A stretch of 64,000 nt of DNA from Erysipelotrichales bacterium (GCA_910576855.1 CAJTJP010000002.1:62001-126000), one strand, 5' to 3'. Positions 45,875 to 56,035 are shown, counted from the first letter of the stretch. Notes: a model not told the origin generated them from the letters alone. Numbers and translations: made by a program.

Positions 45875-45902
45875 ATTATAATCATAAAAATAGAAAAGTC
45901 AA
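45875..45902 (-). promoter_or_regulatory. promoter of the sdpR-like operon
   Basis: On the minus strand TTGACT (45902-45897), 16 bases, TATAAT (45880-45875). Confidence 0.75.
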
Positions 45903-46122
45903 AACATTTTGAAGTTTATCTAAATGTTTTTTTTGAAAGCTGTACTCAGTATGGAATCAGTATCGTGCTTATGTATTTAAACGATTTCTTATGTGTAAAT
46001 TATGATTGATGAGAATATTCACTGCAAGAGCCGCAGTATTTCGAGAAAACACGCTATTTTGTCTATAGTTATGAGAATTATGCTATAATAAGGGTATGCT
46101 AATTAAGAAAGCAGGTGGAACT

Positions 46123-47898
46123 ATGAAGGATACATGGTCCTTAGATGCCTTATATACAGGCTATGACGATCCAAACTTTACCAAGGATATGCAAAGCTTA
46201 CAACAGCTCATTAACGATTTGAATGAAACACTGAAGCATTTATCCCATGAGGATGAGCTTAAAAGCCTTACCGAGATTTTGAGAAAGCAGGAGCAGCTTG
46301 CATTATGCAGCTGGAAGCTTGGAAGCTATCTGTCCTTAAGACAGTCAACAGATACAAGCGATGCTCAAACGGTGGCACTTTTAGGTCAGCTGAATCAAAC
46401 GGCAAGTGAGGGTACAAAGGCACTGGCGCAGATGGATGGTTTTATTCAGGCTTGTGCGGATATTGATAAGGTACTTCAACAAAGTGAGTATTTAAAGGAA
46501 TATGAATATTTATTAAAAGAAACAAAGCAGGATGGAAAATATCGATTATCCGATGATGTAGAAGCGGTAATATCAAAACTAAATATTTCCGCAGGTGATG
46601 CTTGGTCGAATCTGCAGGAATATTTAACAAGTACACTTGAGGTGGCCTATCAGAATAAAACGCTTACGTTAAGCGAGGTTCGAAATCTTGCCTATGATAA
46701 TGATCCTGAGGTTAGAAAGGCGGCTTATGAGGCTGAATTAAAGGCCTATGAGCCTATTGCGGAAAGTGTTGCGTTTGCGCTGAATAATATTAAATCACAG
46801 GTGAATACGATATGTGACTTACGTGGATTCTCATCTCCTTTGGATATGACGCTCTATTATTCACGCATGGAGCGAAAAACACTGGAGGCTATGATGGGGG
46901 CAATCACCGCTGCACTGCCGATGTTTCACAGCTATCTAAAGCGTAAGGCAGAGCTGTTGGGTCATAAAGGCGGATTACCGTGGTATGATTTGTTTGCGCC
47001 TTTGAATATAGCACAAAAGGCTGCAAAAAAATATACTGTTGAGGAAGCGAAAGAGTATTTATTAAAGCATTTTGCGCCCTTCGCAAAGGATTTGACTGCG
47101 ATGATTGAAGCTGCCTTTGCGTGTGAATGGATTGATTTTTATCCGCGCAAGGGAAAGGTAGGCGGAGCGTTCTGTGCGAATCTGCCGTTTATCAAACAAA
47201 GCCGTGTTTTAACTAATTATGACGGTGAGCTCGGCGATATCGTCACCTTGGCTCATGAGCTGGGACACGCATATCACGGATTGATGATCGAGGATCATCG
47301 GATTTTAAATACCGATTACTCTATGCCGGTTGCCGAAACTGCCTCTACTTTTAATGAGAATATTATAATGAATGCCGCTATTACGGAGGAATGCGATCCG
47401 CTTCAGCGCCTTATATTGATTGAAAAGCAGCTTCAGGACCTCACACAGATCATTTGCGATATCTATTCTCGCTACATCTTTGAAAGAAATGTGTTTGAAA
47501 AGCGGAAAAATTCGTTTATGTTTGCGGGTGAGCTGTGTGATATGATGCGAGAGGCGCAGCAGGAGGCCTATGGTGATGCTTTGGATCATAACTGCCTGCA
47601 TCCGTATATGTGGATCAATAAATCACACTACTATTCTGCATCGTTGAGCTTTTACAACTTTCCTTATGCGTTCGGAGGCTTGTTTGCCCGAGGACTTGTG
47701 GCACGCTATGAAAAGGAGGGTGAAGCCTTCGTCGATAAATATCGTGCGATGCTGAAGGCAACGACGGTTTCTCATGTAGAGGATGTGGCAGCTATGGTCG
47801 GAATTGACTTGCAGCAGCGATCCTTTTGGGAGGAAAGCCTTGCGACATGTAAGGAGCGTATTGATGAATTCTTGGAACTGACAAAGGGATTGTTGTAA
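46123..47898 (+). CDS. M3-family oligoendopeptidase (PepF-like)
   Basis: A 591-residue cytoplasmic zinc metallopeptidase that cuts oligopeptides. The zinc site is HELGHAYHG (HExxH) with the third ligand in ETASTFNE about 25 residues later. N-terminal helical lobe (LNETLKHLSHEDEL, YLSLRQSTD) is typical of the PepF branch. The start at 46123 follows GCAGGTGG; an in-frame ATG at 46096 lies before this site. Possible -10 TATAAT at 46084-46089. It probably works with the Opp uptake system encoded at 52375-57906. Confidence 0.93.
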   Translation: MKDTWSLDALYTGYDDPNFTKDMQSLQQLINDLNETLKHLSHEDELKSLTEILRKQEQLALCSWKLGSYLSLRQSTDTSDAQTVALLGQLNQTASEGTKALAQMDGFIQACADIDKVLQQSEYLKEYEYLLKETKQDGKYRLSDDVEAVISKLNISAGDAWSNLQEYLTSTLEVAYQNKTLTLSEVRNLAYDNDPEVRKAAYEAELKAYEPIAESVAFALNNIKSQVNTICDLRGFSSPLDMTLYYSRMERKTLEAMMGAITAALPMFHSYLKRKAELLGHKGGLPWYDLFAPLNIAQKAAKKYTVEEAKEYLLKHFAPFAKDLTAMIEAAFACEWIDFYPRKGKVGGAFCANLPFIKQSRVLTNYDGELGDIVTLAHELGHAYHGLMIEDHRILNTDYSMPVAETASTFNENIIMNAAITEECDPLQRLILIEKQLQDLTQIICDIYSRYIFERNVFEKRKNSFMFAGELCDMMREAQQEAYGDALDHNCLHPYMWINKSHYYSASLSFYNFPYAFGGLFARGLVARYEKEGEAFVDKYRAMLKATTVSHVEDVAAMVGIDLQQRSFWEESLATCKERIDEFLELTKGLL

Positions 47899-47994
47899 CG
47901 GCAGTTTTAAGGTTTTGTTAAGAAATGAAGCATAGTTACAATATCTATTTTACTTATTTAGATGCTTTAAATTAGTTAAGGATAATATGAATAC

Positions 47995-48024
47995 AAAAAG
48001 ACTGGGCTTATGCCTCAGTTTTTT
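47995..48024 (+). terminator. terminator of the M3 peptidase gene
   Basis: AAAAAGACTGGGC, TTAT, GCCTCAGTTTTTT: paired with a one-base bulge and ending in six T. Confidence 0.75.
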
Positions 48025-48155
48025 GTATATTCTTTAAATAAGCAGCAAAGGTACCATATTCCCATTCAATACCTCTTGTTTCTGTTTAATTTTTTAACAA
48101 TTATACTCATATAGAACTGTAATATCAAGTCATCAAATCTGATCTTTTGCACATG

Positions 48156-48178
48156 AAAAAGCACCCAAAGGGTACTTT
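48156..48178 (-). terminator. terminator of the opp-linked operon
   Basis: On the minus strand AAAGTACCC pairs with GGGTGCTTT and continues into a T run, about 90 bases after the DMT stop codon. Confidence 0.7.
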
Positions 48179-48268
48179 AGCAATCAATTATTTGGTAAAT
48201 AGTCATTAGTTAGGATCAAACTTATATAATCGACTATAAAAAGAGTTTCAGCGCTTGGTTGAAAAAGC

Positions 48269-49159
48269 TTAGGACTGCTCGTTCGCTGTCACAGCCTTTG
48301 CGTCTGCATCTGCGCGCATTGTAATATAGAAATTTAATATTCCCGCAGCGATAAGGATAAGACCGCCGCATATTGATATGAAATCAGGCATTTCATGGAA
48401 AACCACGATTCCGATCAAAAACGCAAACAAGTTTTGTGAATATAGATAAACGCTGATTTTGGTAGAGGGTGCATACTGATAGGCATAGCTTAACAATAGC
48501 TGAGCAACAGACATACACAGGCCCATAAATACCAACAGTGCAATTTCCTTGAAATGAAGCGGGGTAAAGCCTTGATAAATCACGATCGGCAGGGAAGCCA
48601 AGGTTGAAAAGGCCATGAAATAAAAGGTCATTGTATAAGGAGAAGCATCATCCTTTAAGCGTCTTACTACCGTATAAGCCATTCCCGCAAGCATACCGCC
48701 CATAAGACCGTAAACCGCCGATAATTCAATTCCCATCGCACTCGGCTGCAGAATGGCTACTACACCGATAAAGGCTAAAATCAATGCGACGATCTGTCCC
48801 TTGCTCATTTTTTCCTTCAGCCAAATGCAGGCGGCCAATAGGGCAAAAATCGTAGATGTTGAGCTTAATAGTGAAACATTGGCAATAGGGAAATCCTTTG
48901 TTGAAGACAAAAACAGGAAAATCGTTGACACAAAGCCGAAAAATGAGCGAAGAAACAACAGATCGGGACGTTTGCCGCTGAGTGGTTCCTTTCGATATCG
49001 GCATACAAGGAAAAACAGTACTGCTGCAACGGCTGAAAAGTAGAATGTGCGCTCAAAGCTGGAGATATAATATAGCGCTTTAGAGGCAGACTGCATGCTT
49101 GAGAAAAGAAAGGATGCAGCTAATAGGTAAAGAGCGCCTTTTATGATATTCTCTTTCAT
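48269..49159 (-). CDS. DMT-superfamily (EamA) permease
   Basis: 296 residues, ten predicted membrane segments in two EamA repeats (LYLLAASFLFSSMQSASKAL; GLMGGMLAGMAYTVVRRL). Its 3' end is polar (ADADAKAVTANEQS). The start lies 1 base from the end of an M24 peptidase gene, so it is cotranscribed with peptide-use genes. Export of amino acids released from peptides is a fair guess. Confidence 0.88.
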   Translation of the reverse strand: MKENIIKGALYLLAASFLFSSMQSASKALYYISSFERTFYFSAVAAVLFFLVCRYRKEPLSGKRPDLLFLRSFFGFVSTIFLFLSSTKDFPIANVSLLSSTSTIFALLAACIWLKEKMSKGQIVALILAFIGVVAILQPSAMGIELSAVYGLMGGMLAGMAYTVVRRLKDDASPYTMTFYFMAFSTLASLPIVIYQGFTPLHFKEIALLVFMGLCMSVAQLLLSYAYQYAPSTKISVYLYSQNLFAFLIGIVVFHEMPDFISICGGLILIAAGILNFYITMRADADAKAVTANEQS

Positions 49160-49160
49160 A

Positions 49161-50462
49161 CTATCGAATTAAATGAAACTCTGTCTGTCGCTTGTCAGCG
49201 AAAACAGCCTTTCCTTTCGTAAAGATAATATCAGTTTCAATCGGGAATACGAAAGCATCATCGCCCCATTCCGGAAGATCGATCGTCGCGTTCAACTCCA
49301 AGGAATATAATGTGTCAGAAAACAAAGGATAGCTTCCCGAAAGACCGCTTACACCCTGCTGCATATCCCACAGACCGATGGTCGGACCGGCTCCGTGCCC
49401 ATGATAGCCGATCGGGTGGGGATAGATGCACGGACGAATTCCTTCTGCTTGTGCCTGTTCACGTGACAGCCGCAGTATTTCATTGCCGCTTCGTCCTTCC
49501 TTGAAATTCTCCATTACGATATCCTGCAGACGATTAACGATACGCATTCCTTCCTTTAAGCCGGCAGGTACATCCGTTTCATCTGCCTTTAATACATAAG
49601 CGTTTTCCTGTGTGTCTGTGCAAAGCTCTAAATATTTTAGACCGATATCACAGTGTAAAAAGTCACCCGGAAGGATCGTCATTTCTTCACATTCATATTC
49701 CTGTTTACCTTCACGCTTGATTGAAACTTCAAAATCAAACCAAGGAGTTAAGCCCAAATCGATTACCTTCTGCATCATCCAGAATTTCACATCCAGATTT
49801 GTCGTTACACCGGGCAAGATGACCTCAGAGGAAAAAGCCTCATCAATGATCTTATGTGCGATTTCAACGATACCGTGATAGGATGCCAGTTCCTCATCGA
49901 TCCTCGTTTCCAGCCAGCTGATGCACAGCTTATCACCGTGTACAATCGGAACATTCAGTTGTTTCGCAATCGTACTTATTTGTTCATAGAATCGATGACT
50001 GATACCATCACCGAATGCAACTGAATCGGATACATTCAATGCAATGCTTTTAGGCTTTTTGATTTCAATCAAACGCTTCAGGCACTCCATTTGTGTTTCT
50101 TTTTCCGGGCTTTGATACTCACTTGTGCTTTGTACGTTCCAATCCTGTCCGGTTGCTTTGGTCCAAATAGATTCATAATAATCATCTAATCCGATATTCG
50201 GACGAGCCAGTGAGAATCTTTCGACACCGTTCTCAGTGCGGCAGAATACAAGAATTGTAATTCTGCGGGCGGTTATCATTGCGCGGGGAGTCATTGAATG
50301 AAATACCGGATCCTCATTATATTCCTCGCACGCCACGATCCACATATCTTGATTCCAACGATCCAGTATCATCGGAATTACCGTATCTAAACGCTTTTTC
50401 AGCCAGCGATCCAACAGCTCTGTTTGTTGACGATAGGGAAGTATTTTTTCTTTTAACAGCAT
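49161..50462 (-). CDS. M24 aminopeptidase P/prolidase-like protein, copy 1
   Basis: 433 residues: creatinase-like N-terminal domain (about 1-200), then a pita-bread M24 domain. Metal ligands appear kept: the two Asp in HCDIGLKYLELCTDTQ, His in GYHGHGAGPTIGLWD, and the two Glu in YSLELNA and FPIETD. It should cleave Xaa-Pro or Pro-containing peptides. It lies 4 bases from a guanylate-kinase-like gene and shares domain order with the paralogue at 51046-52260. Confidence 0.88.
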   Translation of the reverse strand: MLLKEKILPYRQQTELLDRWLKKRLDTVIPMILDRWNQDMWIVACEEYNEDPVFHSMTPRAMITARRITILVFCRTENGVERFSLARPNIGLDDYYESIWTKATGQDWNVQSTSEYQSPEKETQMECLKRLIEIKKPKSIALNVSDSVAFGDGISHRFYEQISTIAKQLNVPIVHGDKLCISWLETRIDEELASYHGIVEIAHKIIDEAFSSEVILPGVTTNLDVKFWMMQKVIDLGLTPWFDFEVSIKREGKQEYECEEMTILPGDFLHCDIGLKYLELCTDTQENAYVLKADETDVPAGLKEGMRIVNRLQDIVMENFKEGRSGNEILRLSREQAQAEGIRPCIYPHPIGYHGHGAGPTIGLWDMQQGVSGLSGSYPLFSDTLYSLELNATIDLPEWGDDAFVFPIETDIIFTKGKAVFADKRQTEFHLIR

Positions 50463-50466
50463 ATGC

Positions 50467-51033
50467 TTACTCCTTTTCCATTGCTTCTGTTACGAATGCT
50501 TTGATTTGTTCCTTGGCCTGCATCGGGTCTGTATTTTTTACTTGATGAACAAACAAAGGTGCGAGCTCCATTTCCACACTTGCCTTGGAAATACGACGCA
50601 TAGCGCTTGCTTCATCATTATAGCGCTTGCGAATCTGTTTTTCTAATTCCTCGATACTCTCCGGCATAACAAATACTGAAACAGCCTCCGGATGCTTTAA
50701 CTTGATTTGACCAACGCCTTGTGCTTCTACCTCAATCAATACGTTTTTTCCCGAATTCAACAAAAAATCAATTTGCTTACGCGGAGTACCGTAGTAATAT
50801 CCGTCAAATTCAGCAAACTCCAACAGCTCCTTGTTTTTTACGGCTTGCGCAAAGGCTTCATAATCTACGAAATAATAATCCTTGCCGTCAACCTCATTTT
50901 CTCTTTGCGGACGCGTTGTCATAGAGATGGAATAAAACAGATGAAGCTCTTGATCTGCCATTAATAAGTCACGAATATCGCCTTTGCCGACACTGCTGGC
51001 ACCTGTTAAAATCAATAAAATTCCTTTTTTCAT
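50467..51033 (-). CDS. gmk: guanylate kinase-like protein
   Basis: 188 residues with the guanylate kinase fold: P-loop GASSVGKGDI, the GMP-binding stretch SMTTRPQRENEVDGKDYYFV, YYGTPRKQID and the lid RKRYNDEA. The P-loop differs from the usual GPSGVGKGT. It may be a true Gmk (GMP to GDP) or a paralogue with another role; the context between two peptidase genes is unusual. AAAGGAG precedes the ATG. Confidence 0.8.
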   Translation of the reverse strand: MKKGILLILTGASSVGKGDIRDLLMADQELHLFYSISMTTRPQRENEVDGKDYYFVDYEAFAQAVKNKELLEFAEFDGYYYGTPRKQIDFLLNSGKNVLIEVEAQGVGQIKLKHPEAVSVFVMPESIEELEKQIRKRYNDEASAMRRISKASVEMELAPLFVHQVKNTDPMQAKEQIKAFVTEAMEKE

Positions 51034-51045
51034 AATTTTCTCCTT

Positions 51046-52260
51046 TTATTTTATAAAATAGATTTGATCTCTGCCCGGGTACAAAAAGTGTACGCCGCTT
51101 TCGTCAAACAATACGGTTTCCTCACTATAGAAGGTCATATCCTCGTATTGAATATTCAGCTCCAATGCGAATACGGTATCATAATCTAAGCAGATATCAC
51201 CACGAATCGGTATTTCCTCCTGCTTGGTATATAAGCCGATCAGTGTTCCCGGACCGTGACCGTATACATTACATGGATGGGAATACAGACATGGACGGAT
51301 GCCTTCTTTTTTTGCCTGTGCAATCGCTTTGCTGAAGACCTGATTTCCGGTCATATTCAACTGAAAGCTTTCACGAACGATATCCTGAAAACGATTGTTT
51401 ATCGCAAAGCCCTTCTTTATTTTTTCGGGAATCTCTGTTTCATCATCTTTAGCTACATAGGCATTGCGCTGTGTATCGGTACAAAGATTCATATAGCGGA
51501 TTCCGAAGTCACAATGCAATAAATCGCCTTTTTCAATCACGCCGTAATAACGCGGTCCCTGTCCTTCTCTTTGCAGGTCAATCGTCGGCGAAAACCAATA
51601 AACCAAGCCCATATCCTGAACCTTCTGCATCATATGCCATTCCAAATCGGCGCATGATGTAACTCCGGGTACGATCGTATGCTTAGAAAAGGTATCTTCG
51701 ATTACTGTAAAAGCGGCTTCCAATACATGCGGATAAAGCGCTTTTTCGGTTTCTGTACGAATTTCCATCAGCTTCATCGCCAACAGCTTATCCTCGATAA
51801 AGCGTTTCGTGTAACAAGGCTTCAGCTCTCTTGTGTACTGCTTATAAAGTCCTGCACTTAAGCCGTCCGCAAAGGCACTGTCCTCTGAGGTGTTCCATGC
51901 GATATGCTGCACATCAAATTCATCAAACAGACGATTTAAGGCTTCGCTTTGTGTTTCATTTTGATAATCCCAATAGCGTTCATAGTATTTTTCTAAGTCC
52001 TCATCAGGCAGACTCAATGAAAATCTTCTGATTTGTTCCTGCTGCTTAATAAAGACGAGCATGGTAACTCTGCGTGCTGTGAGATAGGATGCGGGAACAA
52101 GCAGGGGAAACAGTAAATCCTCATGATACTCCTTACAGGCAATGACCCAAGCGTCCGCCTTACTGCTACACATGATTTTCGGCAACAGCTGTTCCAGTCT
52201 TTCCTTTAAAATTTTATCCTTCAGCTCATATTGTTCCTTAATTGATTTAATTTGAAACAT
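51046..52260 (-). CDS. M24 aminopeptidase P/prolidase-like protein, copy 2
   Basis: 404 residues, paralogue of the gene at 49161-50462 with the same order of domains. Metal ligands are visible in HCDFGIRYMNLCTDTQ, VYGHGPGTLIGLY, FALELNIQ and YSEETV. The start at 52260 follows AAAGGAGG; in-frame codons further upstream run through a hairpin and are unlikely to be used. It is the first gene after oppA. Confidence 0.88.
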   Translation of the reverse strand: MFQIKSIKEQYELKDKILKERLEQLLPKIMCSSKADAWVIACKEYHEDLLFPLLVPASYLTARRVTMLVFIKQQEQIRRFSLSLPDEDLEKYYERYWDYQNETQSEALNRLFDEFDVQHIAWNTSEDSAFADGLSAGLYKQYTRELKPCYTKRFIEDKLLAMKLMEIRTETEKALYPHVLEAAFTVIEDTFSKHTIVPGVTSCADLEWHMMQKVQDMGLVYWFSPTIDLQREGQGPRYYGVIEKGDLLHCDFGIRYMNLCTDTQRNAYVAKDDETEIPEKIKKGFAINNRFQDIVRESFQLNMTGNQVFSKAIAQAKKEGIRPCLYSHPCNVYGHGPGTLIGLYTKQEEIPIRGDICLDYDTVFALELNIQYEDMTFYSEETVLFDESGVHFLYPGRDQIYFIK

Positions 52261-52342
52261 GCTTAATTCCTCCTTTGATATGAAACAAAGAAACACAACA
52301 GATTCCCTAATGAAAATCGTTGTGTATTCTCTGTTCCATATC

Positions 52343-52364
52343 CTCATTCTCATAAGAGAATGAG
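52343..52364. other. hairpin between oppA and the peptidase genes
   Basis: CTCATTCTC, ATAA, GAGAATGAG: a perfect nine-base stem with no T tract on the minus strand. It is a likely 3' protection or processing structure that keeps oppA mRNA abundant. Confidence 0.6.
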
Positions 52365-52374
52365 AATAGGATCG

Positions 52375-54018
52375 TTATTCAAAATATGCGTTATGCAGTC
52401 TGTAGTGACCTTCCGGGGAAGAAGTGATTCCCTTAACGGAAGGGTTCAACAGATAAGGCTCAGAATATCCGAATAACGGAATAATATAGTTTTGTTCCTG
52501 AATCAGATATTTCTCAGCTTCATGAAGTGCATTGATACGATCATCACCGTCTAATGCGTTGGCCTTGTCAACCAATTCCTCATATTTCTTATCATCTGCA
52601 GTGTTACCGGCTTTAGCGGAACCCGGATCATTATAATACATGGACAAATAAGCCATTGGATCGATAAAGTCCGCTGTCATCGCATGACGTGCAAGCTCGA
52701 ATTTACCTTTATCACGATCATCGAAGAATGCTTCTTTCTCAGTCGGAGTTAATTCAAGATCGATATAGATGTTTTTCAAAGATGCCTGCATAGACTGCGC
52801 AACATCCTTGTGCATCTGATTGTCATTGTAGCTGTAAGCAACTTTTAACATCTTGCTTGCGCTGTAGCCCTTTGATTCCATGATCTTTTTAGCAGCTTCT
52901 ACATCTGTAACAGCCAATTTATTTGTCTCATCAGCTTCCTCACGGAAATCTTTGGAAGCACCTGGAATTCCCTTAGGAATTAAGCCGTGAAGCTCATAAG
53001 CTAAATCACCGTAGCCTAAAATCTGAAGGATTGCGGCACGATCGATACCCATAGAAATTGCTTTACGGATTTCAGGGTCTTTTAATGCTTTTAATGCATC
53101 GCTGGAACCGTCATTTTCATTACCGGCATTTACCAACATGAAGTAGTTGCATACAAATGGATCGATAACATATACATTTTCTTTTAAATCACCCTGCAAA
53201 GCAGTTTCACGATTTACAGATGTAGCGAAATCCAAGTCGCCTGTTTTGAATGCATTTGTTTCAGAATCCATATCAGGCATAACCTTGAAGCTTACACCGC
53301 TTAATTTTACCTTATCGGCATCATAGTAGCTTTCGTTCTTAGCCAATACGACCTCATCCTTAATATTGATAGATGAGAATTTGAATGCACTCAGAACCGG
53401 TGCTTCGGGATTGCTGCTCCATTTGCTGCTCTTATAGTCAGCGCCGTCAGCTTCTACGAAGTCCTTACGAAGCGGATAGAATACTGTATTTGTCAGTAAT
53501 GCCTGGAAATACGGAGTTCTTTTTTTCAAAGTGATTTCAATTGTTTTGTCATCTTTTGCGACTGCACCGAATTCAGTCATATCTTCAATTTTTCCGCTTT
53601 CAACAGCGCCTTTGATATTTTCAGTAATAAACTGAGAATAATAAGCATTCGCATTACCGATGGCAGCGGCACGCTTCCATGCGTAAACGAAGTCTTCAGC
53701 CTTCAAATCCTGGCCGTCACTCCATTTGATTCCATCTTTTAGGGTTACCGTGTAAGTTAAACCGTCTTCAGATACCTTTGCATCCTCAGTCGCTAGGTTT
53801 GGTACTGCATTTCCATCTGTATCCAGAGTATATAAGCCTTCATATGTCTGGTTTAAGATGTTAGCCGTGATAGAGTCATCTGCAGTTGCCGGGTCAAGCT
53901 GTGAAATGTCACCGCCGACACCAACTCTCAGAACTCCGTCGCTGCTTCCGCCTTCGTTACCGCCGCATCCGGCAAGAACAACAAGACAGCAAACAGCCAA
54001 TGTAAATAGTTTTTTCAT
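52375..54018 (-). CDS. oppA: oligopeptide-binding lipoprotein OppA
   Basis: 547 residues. The lipoprotein signal MKKLFTLAVCCLVVLAGC puts the lipid anchor at Cys18, followed by a Gly/Ser-rich linker and the SBP_bac_5 fold (LRVGVGGDISQLDPATADD, TYEGLYTLDTDG, LKDGIKWSDGQ). It captures peptides outside the membrane for OppBCDF. Last of five opp genes, 22 bases after oppF. Confidence 0.95.
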   Translation of the reverse strand: MKKLFTLAVCCLVVLAGCGGNEGGSSDGVLRVGVGGDISQLDPATADDSITANILNQTYEGLYTLDTDGNAVPNLATEDAKVSEDGLTYTVTLKDGIKWSDGQDLKAEDFVYAWKRAAAIGNANAYYSQFITENIKGAVESGKIEDMTEFGAVAKDDKTIEITLKKRTPYFQALLTNTVFYPLRKDFVEADGADYKSSKWSSNPEAPVLSAFKFSSINIKDEVVLAKNESYYDADKVKLSGVSFKVMPDMDSETNAFKTGDLDFATSVNRETALQGDLKENVYVIDPFVCNYFMLVNAGNENDGSSDALKALKDPEIRKAISMGIDRAAILQILGYGDLAYELHGLIPKGIPGASKDFREEADETNKLAVTDVEAAKKIMESKGYSASKMLKVAYSYNDNQMHKDVAQSMQASLKNIYIDLELTPTEKEAFFDDRDKGKFELARHAMTADFIDPMAYLSMYYNDPGSAKAGNTADDKKYEELVDKANALDGDDRINALHEAEKYLIQEQNYIIPLFGYSEPYLLNPSVKGITSSPEGHYRLHNAYFE

Positions 54019-54039
54019 GTTCTTTTTCTCCTTTTCTGC

Positions 54040-55011
54040 CTATTCATATAGGAAACAAGCTACGGATCGATTTCCGACCTTAACTGCCTTCGGCTTTTCT
54101 TTCGCACAGCGCTCTGTCGCATTCGGACAGCGAGTGCGGAATACACAGCCGCTCGGCGGATCGATCGGACTCGGCAATTCGCCTTCTAAAACGATACGTT
54201 TCTTCTGTCGAGCTACTTTTGGATCAGGAATAGGCACCGCTGATAAAAGTGCTTGTGTGTAAGGATGAAGCGGAGAGTTGTAAACATCATCTGCTTCTCC
54301 TATTTCGACCATATTTCCTAAATACATAACACCGATTCGATCTGAGATATGCTTTACCATACTCAAATCATGAGCGATAAATAAATAGGAAATGTCCATT
54401 TTCTTTTGAATGTTTTCAAGCAGGTTGATAACCTGTGCCTGAATAGAAACATCCAATGCAGAAATCGGTTCGTCGCATACGATAAATTTAGGGTTCAAAG
54501 CAAGCGTTCTGGCGATGCCGATACGCTGTCTTTGTCCGCCTGAAAATTCATGCGGATAACGACGAATATGGTCAGGCTTTAATCCAACGATTTCAAGCAG
54601 CTCACGAACACGGTTTTCGCGCTCCTTTTTCGTTGAATATATATTGTGAATATCCATAGGTTCTCGGATAATTTCACCAACAGTCATACGAGGATTTAAG
54701 CTCGCATAGGGGTCTTGGAAGATCATTTGGACATTTTTACGGAACTGTGATAATTCCTTGCCCTTGATCTTGGTGATATCTTCACCGTTAAACTCCACTT
54801 TACCCTCGGTAGGGTTATATATCTTAACGATGGCGCGTCCGGTCGTACTTTTACCGCACCCGCTTTCACCGACAAGACCAAATGTTTCACCCGGCATAAT
54901 TTCAAAGTTTAAGCCGTCTACTGCCTTTACCACCTGTTTTTTACTGAATACACCGCCGGCAACAGGGAAGTGGACCTTCAAGTCGGTAACTTTCAGAATT
55001 GGATTACTCAT
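54040..55011 (-). CDS. oppF: oligopeptide ABC ATPase OppF
   Basis: 323 residues with Walker A GESGCGKST, signature FSGGQRQR, Walker B FIVCDEPISALD and the C-terminal oligopeptide/dipeptide domain with CVFRTRCPNATERC, whose cysteines are typical of an iron-sulphur site in Opp ATPases. The ATG at 55011 overlaps the oppD end; in-frame sequence upstream of it is inside oppD. Confidence 0.95.
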   Translation of the reverse strand: MSNPILKVTDLKVHFPVAGGVFSKKQVVKAVDGLNFEIMPGETFGLVGESGCGKSTTGRAIVKIYNPTEGKVEFNGEDITKIKGKELSQFRKNVQMIFQDPYASLNPRMTVGEIIREPMDIHNIYSTKKERENRVRELLEIVGLKPDHIRRYPHEFSGGQRQRIGIARTLALNPKFIVCDEPISALDVSIQAQVINLLENIQKKMDISYLFIAHDLSMVKHISDRIGVMYLGNMVEIGEADDVYNSPLHPYTQALLSAVPIPDPKVARQKKRIVLEGELPSPIDPPSGCVFRTRCPNATERCAKEKPKAVKVGNRSVACFLYE

Positions 55012-55012
55012 A

Positions 55013-56023
55013 TTACTCACCCTTTCCTTTTGCCATTGGATGCTGCAGCCAGCAGGAGCATCCATGTGTATCACTGAAGGTCGTGCATTCCGGCATTTTC
55101 AGCTTACAGACCTTCATCGCATTTTCGCAGCGGTCTGCGAACGGGCAGCCCTCCTCAATGTTCAACAAATCAGGCGGGGAGCCGGGAATCGGATGAAGCT
55201 CCTTGCGTTCTGTTTCCTCCGGGTTGGAGATACAGGAAAGCAGTCCCTTTGTATAAGGATGCTTCGGCTCATAGAAAATTTCATCCGTTGTTCCTGTTTC
55301 TACGATTTTACCGCCGTACATAATGGCGATACGATCGCAAATGGAAGCGACGACACCCAAATCATGGGTAATCATAATAATACTGGAATCTATTTCATCT
55401 TTTAAATTGTTGATTAATTCTAATACCTGAGCCTGAATCGTAACGTCCAATGCCGTTGTCGGCTCATCAGCGATAATAACCTTCGGGTCACAGGCAAGCG
55501 CGATCGCAATAATGATTCGCTGGCGCATACCGCCTGAGAATTGGAACGGATATTGTCGGATTCTGTTTTCCGGAGAAGGAATACCGACCTTGCGCATCAA
55601 TTCGATGGCTTTGGCTATCGCTTCTTTTTTATCCATATCAGGATGATGATTTAAAATCGGCTCAATCAGCTGTGTCTCAATACGCAGCACCGGGTTTAAA
55701 AAGGTCATCGGGTCCTGAAAAATCATTGCCATATCATTGCCGCGAATACTATCCATTGTTTTTTCATATTCGCGTGGATCCTTAAATGCCAGTGGGGAAA
55801 TATTTTTCCCGTTTAACCAAATTTCACCGTTTACTACTTTACCGTTGGCGCTTAACAGGCCCATCGTAGAAAACATCGTTTGACTTTTTCCTGAGCCTGA
55901 TTCGCCTACGATGCCGAGCACTTCACCTTTTTCTAAGTGTAATGATACATCGCGAACGGCTCGAACGATACCGTTATCTGTCGTAAATTCCGTAGAAAGG
56001 TTTTTGATTTCTAACATACTCAT
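55013..56023 (-). CDS. oppD: oligopeptide ABC ATPase OppD
   Basis: 336 residues with Walker A GESGSGKSQ, signature FSGGMRQR, Walker B VIIADEPTTALD and C-terminal EGCPFADRCENAMKVC. The last Walker A residue is Gln where most have Ser/Thr at that point, as in many OppD proteins. The ATG at 56023 has AGGAGGTG upstream. Confidence 0.95.
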   Translation of the reverse strand: MSMLEIKNLSTEFTTDNGIVRAVRDVSLHLEKGEVLGIVGESGSGKSQTMFSTMGLLSANGKVVNGEIWLNGKNISPLAFKDPREYEKTMDSIRGNDMAMIFQDPMTFLNPVLRIETQLIEPILNHHPDMDKKEAIAKAIELMRKVGIPSPENRIRQYPFQFSGGMRQRIIIAIALACDPKVIIADEPTTALDVTIQAQVLELINNLKDEIDSSIIMITHDLGVVASICDRIAIMYGGKIVETGTTDEIFYEPKHPYTKGLLSCISNPEETERKELHPIPGSPPDLLNIEEGCPFADRCENAMKVCKLKMPECTTFSDTHGCSCWLQHPMAKGKGE

Positions 56024-56035
56024 AAAGCGCACCTC

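Larger units (their letters stand above)
47899..48268. other. convergent intergenic region
   Basis: No gene seen. It holds one terminator for each converging operon (47995-48024 and 48156-48178) and AT-rich spacer. Confidence 0.6.
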
